14,225 bases of DNA from NCBI GenBank assembly GCA_964393115.1, contig CAYMST010000114.1, forward strand, positions 1 through 14,225, read 5' to 3'. A program made the position numbers and the translations under genes. This document shows, piece after piece, positions 1 through 6,485 of this stretch. Under the pieces are notes generated by a model. The model ran no database searches, had not been told where the DNA came from, and saw only the letters and a list, made by a program, of their open reading frames with translations. Within the stretch, counting starts at the first letter, position 1, and each line of letters begins with the position of its first letter. This DNA is from CAYMST01 sp964393115. Lineage in GTDB: Bacteria > Bacteroidota > Bacteroidia > Cytophagales > Cyclobacteriaceae.

Positions 1-201
1 AGAATAAAATATTATTTATTATGATTCCTTTCTGTAGTCATCTAGTCAATCATCTTTTTAAGTAAAATTAAATAATTGACTTGTTCATCTAGGATAGGTT
101 ATAAACGCAAGATGAAGTGTGTATAAGATGAAAAACACTAATGATTGCTTTAAAGTCATTACTAGAAAATAAAAAACTACGCTCTATGCGTTAAACTCAA
201 A

Positions 202-216
202 ATGACCTAAGGTCAT
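202..216. promoter_or_regulatory. Perfect 7-bp inverted repeat upstream of the small membrane protein
   Basis: ATGACCT and AGGTCAT are separated by a single A and lie 24 bp before the start codon at 241. The position suits an operator or a 5'-UTR hairpin, but no regulator can be assigned. The rest of 1-240 shows no gene. A weak TTGAC-type box lies near 76-80, with a TTATAA box about 17 nt after it, which could be a promoter. Confidence 0.3.
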
Positions 217-240
217 GGCGAAAAAATTGATTTAGGAAAT

Positions 241-447
241 ATGTCTTCCATATTAGATTCTTTTTTGGGATTAACATTTACGTTATTAATAGATATTGTT
301 TTATTGCTTTTCGTTGGACTACAAAAGTTTTTACGAGTTCTTATGGCAACCGGTGATTTGACAGCGATTTTCTTGAATACCATTATTCTGGGAGGAGCGG
401 TTGTGACTGGTCTGTTTGTTGCATTTGCAGGGAGTAGCTCAAAGTAG
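241..447 (+). CDS. Small two-helix membrane protein, unknown function
   Basis: This 68-residue protein is almost entirely hydrophobic. It has two predicted membrane helices, roughly residues 8-28 and 41-63, separated by a short basic turn (QKFLR). The C-terminus is short and polar (GSSSK). The start codon follows AGGA at a spacing of only 3 nt, a weak ribosome site. A strong terminator lies about 45 bp after the stop codon and no gene shares its strand closely upstream, so it is probably a single-gene transcript. I do not recognise the family. The helix pattern and the terminator favour a real gene over a chance reading frame. Confidence 0.6.
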   Translation: MSSILDSFLGLTFTLLIDIVLLLFVGLQKFLRVLMATGDLTAIFLNTIILGGAVVTGLFVAFAGSSSK

Positions 448-466
448 AAACAAATGAAATGGTTAT

Positions 467-525
467 TAGATTAGGTAAATTAGGTAAAAGGCCGATCGTT
501 GATCGGTTTTTTTTTGCCTAATCTA
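467..525 (+). terminator. Rho-independent terminator with extended stem
   Basis: The core hairpin is CCGATC-GTT-GATCGG at 492-506, followed by nine T residues (507-515). An outer inverted repeat, TAGATTAGG (467-475) with CCTAATCTA (517-525), encloses it. The A-run before the core can also pair with the T-run. It ends the transcript of the small membrane protein. The symmetry could also let it stop transcription on the - strand. Confidence 0.85.
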
Positions 526-544
526 TTGATGGAATAGCGTATTC

Positions 545-564
545 GGTAATAATAGATTATTACC
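545..564. promoter_or_regulatory. 20-bp near-perfect palindrome before the RDD gene
   Basis: GGTAATAAT and ATTATTACC are separated by AG, giving perfect 9-bp arms. The palindrome ends 37 bp before the start codon at 602, the usual place for a dimeric repressor or activator site. A second, smaller palindrome, CAAATT-T-AATTTG, lies at 576-588. No regulator gene is adjacent, so its job is inference. Confidence 0.4.
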
Positions 565-601
565 CAGTGTGAATTCAAATTTAATTTGACCCTCTTGCTT
601 T

Positions 602-1660
602 ATGAATTTGGACTATTTTCTAAAAAAGTTTGCCTCGAAATCTACAGAAGAACTTATAAGGTATGTTGAAACCCCCGAGGATTTTCAAGAAGTAGCGGTT
701 GAGGCAGCAAGAATTGAACTTAAAAATAGAAATGTAGCTCAAGAAGTCGAGCTTCAAAATGCTTCCAATATAGTGACTAGTCAGAACAGATACTCTGATA
801 TTAGGAATCAGGCGTCAGTTTCGGGAAACTGTCATGAAACAGGTTTACCAATTAAAACGGTGTCTCCGGGATTACGCGCAGCACATTATGTAATTGATGG
901 TTTTATCATCCAGTTAATAGCTTATCTACTGGCTTTTTTTCCTGTTCTTCAGCTTGGTCAACTCTTTATTTTCTTAATATACCCTGTCTATTATATCTTC
1001 TTTGAGTATTACTTCCTATGTACTCCAGGAAAGTATATTTCGGGAACAATTGTGGTTAATAAAGATGGGGAATCACCAGAATTGAATAGTATTATTTTAC
1101 GCACCTTCTCAAGATACGTACCTTTTGAACCCTTTAGTTGCTTCGGAGAGTGTAGCTACGGCTGGCATGATAAATGGTCTAAAACTTATGTCATTCATCG
1201 AAAGGACTTAACGACACTTAGAGAAGAGCTAGGTTTAGAACCATTAGATTTGAAACCAAGGCGCTTGAATAACTGGACTTTAGCACTCTTAGGCGTTTGG
1301 ATTGTTTTATCGATCACGGTTGGCATAGTTATCAATAGTGCTTTTTCCCCGTCAACGAATAAGTTGATGAGTATTGTGGAATCACAGGATAAAAAGGATA
1401 GAGAATTAGTTGTGGGTAGTTGGCAAGCAACGAACGGTTCGTTTGAGAAGATAAATTTTGTTACTAGTGACTTGGCTAGAGTTATTATAAAAGGACAGGA
1501 GGCTCAACATGTTAATTATCAAATTGAAAATCGACTCCTAACTTTATCTGGAGAGGCATTTAATTATGAATATGCGATTGTTGGGTTTGAAGAAGATTCC
1601 GCAACATTAATGCGTCTTGGCGCTTTTCAACATATTGAGCATTGGGTGAAGAAAGATTGA
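602..1660 (+). CDS. RDD family membrane protein with a C-terminal lipocalin-like domain
   Basis: The 352-residue protein has three parts. Residues 1-45 form a helical N-terminal segment (FLKKFASKSTEELIRYVETPEDF) of the sort often found ahead of membrane domains in Bacteroidota. Residues 88-200 are an RDD domain: Arg92, Asp99 in the first helix, the TPGK turn at 141-144, and Asp190 in YGWHDKWSKT. Its two membrane helices lie near 96-116 and 120-138. A third helix at 225-245 leads to residues 268-345, a probable extracytoplasmic beta-rich domain starting VGSWQATNG, like lipocalin-type domains. RDD proteins are poorly characterised, and some have been linked to ion transport. The substrate here is unknown. 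The next intact membrane gene, at 1984, is a paralogue. Confidence 0.75.
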   Translation: MNLDYFLKKFASKSTEELIRYVETPEDFQEVAVEAARIELKNRNVAQEVELQNASNIVTSQNRYSDIRNQASVSGNCHETGLPIKTVSPGLRAAHYVIDGFIIQLIAYLLAFFPVLQLGQLFIFLIYPVYYIFFEYYFLCTPGKYISGTIVVNKDGESPELNSIILRTFSRYVPFEPFSCFGECSYGWHDKWSKTYVIHRKDLTTLREELGLEPLDLKPRRLNNWTLALLGVWIVLSITVGIVINSAFSPSTNKLMSIVESQDKKDRELVVGSWQATNGSFEKINFVTSDLARVIIKGQEAQHVNYQIENRLLTLSGEAFNYEYAIVGFEEDSATLMRLGAFQHIEHWVKKD

Positions 1661-1705
1661 TCTTTTATTTAGCCTTATCAACCACATCAATCACATTAAT
1701 TTCTG

Positions 1706-1735
1706 TTGACAATCTTACAGCTTTTGATATTTATA
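1706..1735 (+). promoter_or_regulatory. Candidate Bacteroidota-type promoter
   Basis: TTG at 1706-1708 is followed after 19 nt by TATTTATA at 1728-1735, a partial match to TAnnTTTG. It lies about 35 bp before the ATG at 1771. It could drive the Cys-rich remnant and the second RDD gene. The downstream box is imperfect, so confidence is low. Confidence 0.3.
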
Positions 1736-1770
1736 AGTAGATCAGACTTTATCAATGAACGAGTAAAATC

Positions 1771-2042
1771 ATGACACGAGAAGAACATTTAACCTTTTGC
1801 AAGCAATGTACAAACCGAAAAATGGATCCACAGTTAGAAACCATTTGTGCTTTAACCAATGGTGTTGCAGGCTTTGATCTAACCTGTGCCAATTTTAATA
1901 AGACCCTGATGTTAAATTAGAAGCGCCTGTGGAGCAAAGTGTACTAGAGGAAATAACTGAGTTATCAGCAAGGATATTAGTGTATGAAAAAGAAAATTAC
2001 CGAACTAACCGAGATACGTTGGCGAACTACACACTCATTTGA
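1771..2042 (+). pseudogene. Frameshifted Cys-rich N-terminal domain, probably once fused to the RDD protein at 1984
   Basis: From ATG 1771 an open frame of 49 residues runs to TAG at 1918-1920. It begins MTREEHLTFCKQCTNRK and has four cysteines (10, 13, 26, 39) in a CxxC...C...C pattern. This resembles a small, probably metal-binding N-terminal domain that I recall from Bacteroidota membrane proteins. One base shift near 1903 (FNK then DPDVKLE) opens a second frame that runs 45 residues to TGA at 2040-2042, with a Glu-rich linker (VLEEITELSARIL). This second frame overlaps the start of the RDD frame at 1984. The first and third frames are the same, so two compensating indels would rebuild one 1771-2538 gene. 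The 49-residue piece could still be made as a free peptide. A sequencing error is an alternative explanation. Confidence 0.55.
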
Positions 2043-2538
2043 TGAATATGGAAATCGAATTAGAGAAAGAGAGGAATATATAGCAAAACGTCAGGTTAAA
2101 TCAATCGGAGCGGGATCTCGAGCAGGGCACTTTATAGCAGACACAATTCTATTTCAAATATTGATAATGGTTGTGAAGTTTTTATTCGCAATATTAAATT
2201 CATTTACAGAAGGAGATACAATACTGAATTTATCAATTGATTTAATTGGAAACGTAATATTACTGGTATTATACCCACTGCTTTACGCCATGTGCGAATA
2301 TTATTTTCAGCGAACACCAGGGAAATACTTGACTAAATCACTTGTTATTGATGAATATGGCAACAAACCCGAATTTCGCACTATTCTCTTAAGATCAATT
2401 ATTAGAATTGTACCATTTGAAGCGTTATCCTGTTACAATAAATTTAGTTACGGTTGGCATGATCAGTGGTCAAAAACCTGGGTTGTAACAGAAGAAGAGC
2501 TAATGGAAATAAGACAGCTTTTAGAAGAGCAAGAATAA
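1984..2538 (+). CDS. RDD family membrane protein, short form
   Basis: The intact frame gives 184 residues with an RDD domain at about 42-170: Arg46, Asp53 in helix 1, a TPGKY turn at 111-115, and Asp160 in YGWHDQWSKT. Membrane helices lie at about 50-72 and 84-104. It is a clear paralogue of the RDD protein at 602-1660, sharing EYYF..TPGKY, R.VPFE..SC and SYGWHD.WSKT. It lacks that protein's third helix and lipocalin-like tail. Residues 1-35 are doubtful: the preceding stretch is coding-like in another frame, so ATG 1984 may be the start left after a frameshift. The role is unknown, with membrane transport the loose family inference. Confidence 0.7.
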   Translation: MKKKITELTEIRWRTTHSFDEYGNRIREREEYIAKRQVKSIGAGSRAGHFIADTILFQILIMVVKFLFAILNSFTEGDTILNLSIDLIGNVILLVLYPLLYAMCEYYFQRTPGKYLTKSLVIDEYGNKPEFRTILLRSIIRIVPFEALSCYNKFSYGWHDQWSKTWVVTEEELMEIRQLLEEQE

Positions 2539-2683
2539 CCGTAAAAACCGATATTAAGAGATGTGAGAGCATACTGGCTTCTGTTATTAGGAACTGACAG
2601 TATGGTTTTCTGGGAACGCCGCAAAATCTCTCTGTTTTGTGTAATTATATTATGGATTCCATATAATAATGGTGCTAGGGTAT

Positions 2684-2756
2684 GTCCTTTGAGCTTACCG
2701 GGTTTTACATTCTGGAAGTGGGTTAAACTACTTCCAGAATACTGTAAGCTAAGGAC
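2684..2756. repeat. 73-bp compound inverted repeat spanning the sulfatase stop codon
   Basis: The inner arms are ATTCTGGAAGT (2709-2719) and ACTTCCAGAAT (2730-2740), 11 bp with a 10-nt loop. The outer arms are AGCTTAC (2692-2698) with GTAAGCT (2744-2750), then GTCCTT (2684-2689) with AAGGAC (2751-2756), broken by a 2-nt bulge. In all, 24 bp can pair. No T-run follows on either strand, so it is not a typical intrinsic terminator. It lies between convergent genes and contains the sulfatase stop (2749-2751). It may be a 3'-UTR structure or a small MITE-like element. Confidence 0.6.
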
Positions 2757-4266
2757 TTACAACTACTACTCCATTTGATAGATCGTAATTGATGGCGCCA
2801 CCGTAAGGAAACGAAGTGCTTTCCGTTCTGGAGAACCTGAAAATCGAATCTATCTTAGATATCAAATCAGGGTTTTCCTGTGCGATATCAATTGCTTCCC
2901 CTGGATCATTCTTAAGATTATAAAGCTCTATCGTACTTTTTAGACCATATCGTACCGCTTTCCAATCACCTAACCTGACGGCTTGCTTAAAACCGAAAAA
3001 TTCAGGGTTTTGAATATTTTGATTATCTAAATATTCCCAGTAAAGGTAATCATGAGGATGCTGAGGCTTTCCTTGCATCTCAGGGTAAAAGGAAATACCA
3101 TCATGACTATAATTAAGGTCTGTCATTCCAGAAATGTCGGCGAAGGTTGGTAAAAGATCCCAAAATGCGGCAATATGTTCCGAAGTAGAACCGGCCTGTA
3201 TCTTTTTGCTCCATTTCGCAATAAAAGGAACTCTAATACCGCCTTCATATAGATCACGTTTATAGCCTCTTAAGCCACCATTACTATTGAAATAGGTGTA
3301 GTCATGTTTACAGGGGTCTACTTCAGGCTCGAGGTTGGCACCTTCGCTATGCCCTCCGTTGTCACTAGAGAATATGACAATCGTATTTTCCTCCAAACCT
3401 AACGCGTTAATGCTTTGATTGATTTTACCGACTAGCTGATCCAGGTATTCGATCCTAACTGCATGTACACGTTCACATTCGATCCAATCGTTTTTGGTAT
3501 ATCTTCCGGTGTCTTTAGCGAATGTTTCGGGGCTATGCGGGATTTTTAGTGAAAAGAATACGAAGAATGGAACATCTTTATGCTCTTTTATAAAGTCAAT
3601 TCCGCGGTCGGTGACGATATCATCCATTGAGTAATCTTGATCACCCATTAGATTACTATGGAAATGAACTTTACGACCGTTCTCCCAAAGTTCGTAAGGG
3701 TAGTTATAATCAAACACTACTCCGGTTTTCTCACGATAGGCCTTCCGTTGCTTGTTCAAATGAACGTTCCAACGCTCACGTATCACATAATCAAAACCTC
3801 TATGTTTAGGCCAAGTAGTAAGGCTGTCTTCATAGTGCTCCAGGTGCCATTTCCCACAAAGTGCCGTAGTATACCCCTGAGCCTTTAGTACCTCACCAAT
3901 TGTCGTGTCTTGTTTGGATATGCCAATACGATCCAGCGTCAACGGGTTTTGACCAGTAATGGCAAGGTTCCCTCTTACACTTGCGTTTCCGGGATGCTTG
4001 CCAGTGATCATGCTACATCGAGATGGACCACAAACTGTATTACCGGCGTAAAAATTAGTGAACCGCATACCTTCCGAGGCCAATTTATCAATATGTGGTG
4101 TGGCGAAATTTTGTTGTCCGTATGAACCGAGTTCCCCATAACCCAGATCATCAGCTAGAATAAAGACAATATTTGGAGGACGTTCCTTTTTTGGAGGGGA
4201 TGTACAATCCACTAAAAGTGGTACACAAAGCAGTGCGACCATCAATAACTTTAAATTGTTAAGCAT
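2749..4266 (-). CDS. Type I (formylglycine) sulfatase, predicted lipoprotein
   Basis: From the ATG at 4266 this is a 505-residue secreted sulfatase that would hydrolyse a sulfate ester; the substrate cannot be read from the sequence. The signal peptide MLNNLKLLMVALLCVPLLVDC ends in a Cys (21) with an imperfect lipobox (Asp at -1). Visible alkaline-phosphatase-superfamily motifs are: metal ligands Asp39-Asp40 in ILADDLGYGE; C79-G-P-S-R83, whose Cys becomes formylglycine; GKWH 138-141; His244 in KIPHSP; SDNGG with Asp302-Asn303; and Lys336 in GYKRDLYEGG. Length is normal for the family. An upstream ATG at 4296 adds 10 residues before the signal peptide and looks less likely. No formylglycine-generating enzyme, SusC/D pair or glycosidase is nearby. 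The extreme 3' end lies in a large hairpin. Confidence 0.9.
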   Translation of the reverse strand: MLNNLKLLMVALLCVPLLVDCTSPPKKERPPNIVFILADDLGYGELGSYGQQNFATPHIDKLASEGMRFTNFYAGNTVCGPSRCSMITGKHPGNASVRGNLAITGQNPLTLDRIGISKQDTTIGEVLKAQGYTTALCGKWHLEHYEDSLTTWPKHRGFDYVIRERWNVHLNKQRKAYREKTGVVFDYNYPYELWENGRKVHFHSNLMGDQDYSMDDIVTDRGIDFIKEHKDVPFFVFFSLKIPHSPETFAKDTGRYTKNDWIECERVHAVRIEYLDQLVGKINQSINALGLEENTIVIFSSDNGGHSEGANLEPEVDPCKHDYTYFNSNGGLRGYKRDLYEGGIRVPFIAKWSKKIQAGSTSEHIAAFWDLLPTFADISGMTDLNYSHDGISFYPEMQGKPQHPHDYLYWEYLDNQNIQNPEFFGFKQAVRLGDWKAVRYGLKSTIELYNLKNDPGEAIDIAQENPDLISKIDSIFRFSRTESTSFPYGGAINYDLSNGVVVVSP

Positions 4267-4386
4267 AATCAAAATGGTTAATAGCTGATTTTCCATTTAC
4301 CCGAATGGAAAACAGGATATATTCCATTAAAATTATGACTCCAGAGATGCTAAAAAGGCGTCAATACTAAAGATGCTTCTTAAAAG

Positions 4387-4405
4387 AATTACGAAAACCG
4401 TAATT
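4387..4405 (-). terminator. Weak hairpin between the lipoprotein and sulfatase genes
   Basis: AATTACG and CGTAATT are separated by 5 nt. On the - strand the hairpin is followed by CTTTT, so it could weaken read-through from the EF-hand-like lipoprotein gene into the sulfatase gene. The stem is AT-rich and the T-run is short. The rest of 4297-4468 shows no gene. Confidence 0.25.
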
Positions 4406-4468
4406 GTGATTTATTTTCTCAAATATGTGGTTTTTTTGCTTGTTTCAGATGTTCTTTAGTGGGCATGA

Positions 4469-5347
4469 CTATTCCATGATTGTTGTCCCCAAGACGCTTT
4501 TATAATCTGGGTTGAGGTTCATAGGGATGCCGGATTCTATCATGAAGTCTAAGGTGTTTTTTTGATAAACATTGAGTTTGTTTTCGTGACCGCCATAGTT
4601 GATCATCCAGATTTGGTGTATGTATTCACTTACAGCAGTGACCTTGTCATACACTCCATTTTCCAGTTCATTTTGCTCCGAGGTATCATAGGAGTTAGCA
4701 GCTATGTCAGCTTCCATGTAGCCACTAAGTGTAGAGCCTGAAGTAAATTCAAACCCTTTCAGGTATGTTGTGAACCCTTCGGTGATTGTGTGAAAGACCT
4801 CCTCCCAAAGGGCGTTAAAACCTTCTGGACGCCAGAGAGAAGATTCTAAGGATTCAAACTCCCAGTCTTTACCGGTAAAACTAGCGTTGTAAGGCCACTC
4901 GTCAGTAAACATGGCAATGCCATAGTACCCCTCATCTATTAGTAACTGTGCATCCGTGATATGCTCAACATAATCACGATGGCCAATGACAAATAGGTAG
5001 TTTTCGGAAAGGGCTTTTAGGAGCGCTTCATTATCAATTTCCCCATTTTCATCTTGATCCAAAAAGCTGGAAAAGTACCGGGTAGAGGCTTCAAAGATGT
5101 CTTTTGCTGAGGCATTTGGAAACTCTTTATCGACGACAGGATTCTCATTACTTGAGACGATATAAAAACCATCTATCTCATGAATGTAGCTGCTTGATTC
5201 TTTCAGGAAATTTAATAGGTTTTGGTTTCCATTGACTTGATCTTCTGCTGGTTGGTTACTTGAGTCTGTGACAACTTCACCTTCTTCTTCACACGAGGGA
5301 AAAAAAACGGTGATTAATAGAAATGGTATGAAAAGTGGCTTGTGCAT
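4469..5347 (-). CDS. Lipoprotein with EF-hand-like loop, unknown function
   Basis: From the ATG at 5347 this is a 292-residue protein with a lipoprotein signal, MHKPLFIPFLLITVFFPSC, Cys19 being the likely lipidation site. An acidic linker (residues 20-40) follows. At 97-108 a calcium-loop-like sequence, DQDENGEIDNEA, has acids or Asn at positions 1, 3, 5 and 9 and Gly at 6, but Ala replaces the usual Glu at 12. Later, WEEVFHTITEG (181-191) resembles a metal-site helix, although it is not a true HExxH. An upstream ATG at 5377 would add 10 residues, but a TATATTTA box overlaps it, favouring 5347. It may be co-transcribed with the sulfatase 202 bp downstream. I do not recognise the family. A calcium-dependent surface protein or degenerate metallopeptidase is possible. 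Confidence 0.65.
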   Translation of the reverse strand: MHKPLFIPFLLITVFFPSCEEEGEVVTDSSNQPAEDQVNGNQNLLNFLKESSSYIHEIDGFYIVSSNENPVVDKEFPNASAKDIFEASTRYFSSFLDQDENGEIDNEALLKALSENYLFVIGHRDYVEHITDAQLLIDEGYYGIAMFTDEWPYNASFTGKDWEFESLESSLWRPEGFNALWEEVFHTITEGFTTYLKGFEFTSGSTLSGYMEADIAANSYDTSEQNELENGVYDKVTAVSEYIHQIWMINYGGHENKLNVYQKNTLDFMIESGIPMNLNPDYKSVLGTTIME

Positions 5348-5376
5348 CGCAGGAGTATTGAATTTGATTTCTACCA

Positions 5377-5384
5377 TAAATATA
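5377..5384 (-). promoter_or_regulatory. Candidate -7 box for the EF-hand-like lipoprotein
   Basis: TATATTTA on the - strand differs from TAnnTTTG only in the last base. It ends 29 bp before the ATG at 5347 and overlaps the alternative upstream ATG. No TTG lies at the expected distance upstream, so support is moderate to low. Confidence 0.3.
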
Positions 5385-5804
5385 GAGGGGAGGAGAGTGA
5401 ATGTTTATGCTATTGCCTATTTAACTAGACGATTAGGGAAGAAAATGAAACTAGTCTACAGGTCAATGAACTGAGATGGGGTTTATAAGTTCACCACATA
5501 TTTCAATGAATGAGGTCTAGTCATATTATTAACATATAGACAAACTCCCACTTCATAGGTAGTGAGTATTGCGTGCTTAGTTAGGAGCAATAAAATTCAA
5601 TTGGGGACTATTAGAAAAGGCGTTGGATATAGAGGGTTAGATTTTGACTTTTTATTGGATGTACATAAGTGCAGGAGTAGGTCTTTAACTTGAAAATCAT
5701 TTCGCTGCTAAAAGATTACGAGGCCTAGAAAGCACTAATCCTGATGTCGTATTAAAATTGTATGTTTTTATATTCGGTAATAGTAAGCAAACGCAATTGT
5801 GTTT
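5385..5804. other. Gene-free intergenic stretch with possible decayed coding fragments
   Basis: No start-to-stop frame here looks like a gene. On the + strand, two stretches without start codons read like protein: one ends RGLDFDFLLDVHKCR near 5670, the other runs AAKRLRGLESTNPDVVLKLY near 5704-5765. They could be debris of an old gene, but both are short enough to be chance. A TATGTTTT box at 5761-5768 is a possible -7 element for the gene at 5825. No RNA gene or repeat is evident. Confidence 0.35.
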
Positions 5805-5818
5805 TTAGAATATTCTAA
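5805..5818. promoter_or_regulatory. 14-bp perfect palindrome just before the start codon at 5825
   Basis: TTAGAATATTCTAA is perfectly self-complementary and ends 6 bp before the start codon, covering the ribosome-binding region. It could be an operator or an mRNA hairpin that masks the start. No T-run follows it. AT-rich palindromes arise by chance fairly often, so function is inference. Confidence 0.35.
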
Positions 5819-5824
5819 TCCGTA

Positions 5825-6325
5825 ATGAGAATTAGCAAACTAATATTCATACTGATACTTTTGAGTCATTCATTAGTAAACTCTCAGAACTTGTGTGAAC
5901 TCCAAGAGAAGAAGGCCGTTTACGTCTTTAAACAGGATAGGATAAAAAGGTCAAGGTTCTATGAATTGAAGTGGAACTCACACAATTTCATCATTGTCTT
6001 ACTAGGTGATAGTGAAAATTGGAAGGAAATGGGGTTTGAACTATCCGTGTTCTTTGTTAGCCAAATAGATAATAAAAGATTTCCAAATCGAATTGCGAAT
6101 CATCAACACAATCTTCCGATTGTTGAATTTGTACAAAACGCAACAATAGAACGATTGTCCAAGGACATAATCAGAACTGTCACAGTTTCGCATACTTGTT
6201 CCGATATTATTATAGACAATCAAACTTCTTGTAATTCAGATACCCTAAAAATGACTTATAATTTAGCTAATGACAAGTTTGAAATCCTTGATTCAGCTTA
6301 CATTAGTTATGAGTATAAAATTTAA
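5825..6325 (+). CDS. Small secreted protein, unknown function
   Basis: The 166-residue protein starts with a clear signal peptide, MRISKLIFILILLSHSLVNS, with cleavage predicted before Gln21. The mature part is about 145 residues with no membrane helix. It has alternating polar and hydrophobic stretches consistent with beta strands and three cysteines (24, 124, 135) that could form a disulfide in the periplasm. I do not recognise the family. It stands alone on the + strand, converging with the oxygenase gene. The start follows directly after a 14-bp palindrome. Signal peptide plus full-length frame make a real gene likely. Confidence 0.6.
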   Translation: MRISKLIFILILLSHSLVNSQNLCELQEKKAVYVFKQDRIKRSRFYELKWNSHNFIIVLLGDSENWKEMGFELSVFFVSQIDNKRFPNRIANHQHNLPIVEFVQNATIERLSKDIIRTVTVSHTCSDIIIDNQTSCNSDTLKMTYNLANDKFEILDSAYISYEYKI

Positions 6326-6440
6326 AAAAGGCCTAACACCAGACTCCATAAAAGCATATAGGCTTGTTTGTTCTGAAATCTTAATAGTTTGGGGTTATAT
6401 CAAGAATATTCTTTTAAGTGATTATAAGATTAAGGAAATA

Positions 6441-6458
6441 GGTGCCTCGATTTGCACC
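6441..6458 (-). terminator. Weak hairpin between convergent genes
   Basis: GGTGC (6441-6445) and GCACC (6454-6458) can form a 5-bp stem 28 bp beyond the end of the oxygenase gene. On the - strand it is followed by TATTTCC, a poor T-run. It may be a weak terminator. Nothing else is evident in 6326-6485. Confidence 0.25.
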
Positions 6459-6485
6459 AGCACATGAGATAATTGGAATAATCAT

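Noticed and set aside
2563..2778. 71-residue open frame with a GTG start after the second RDD gene
   Set aside because: No family resemblance, biased Trp/Leu-rich composition, and it runs through the 73-bp hairpin into the sulfatase gene on the other strand. Best explained as chance.
3627..4125. Several + strand frames of 60-76 residues inside the sulfatase gene
   Set aside because: They lie entirely antisense to a gene whose catalytic motifs are intact; they are shadow frames.
5268..5474. 68-residue + strand frame overlapping the start of the EF-hand-like lipoprotein gene
   Set aside because: Antisense to the lipoprotein signal-peptide region, with no signal peptide or motif of its own.
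5560..5820. Two start-less coding-like fragments as a pseudogene
   Set aside because: Each is about 40 codons, no ATG is available, and I recognise no family; noted only in the intergenic entry.
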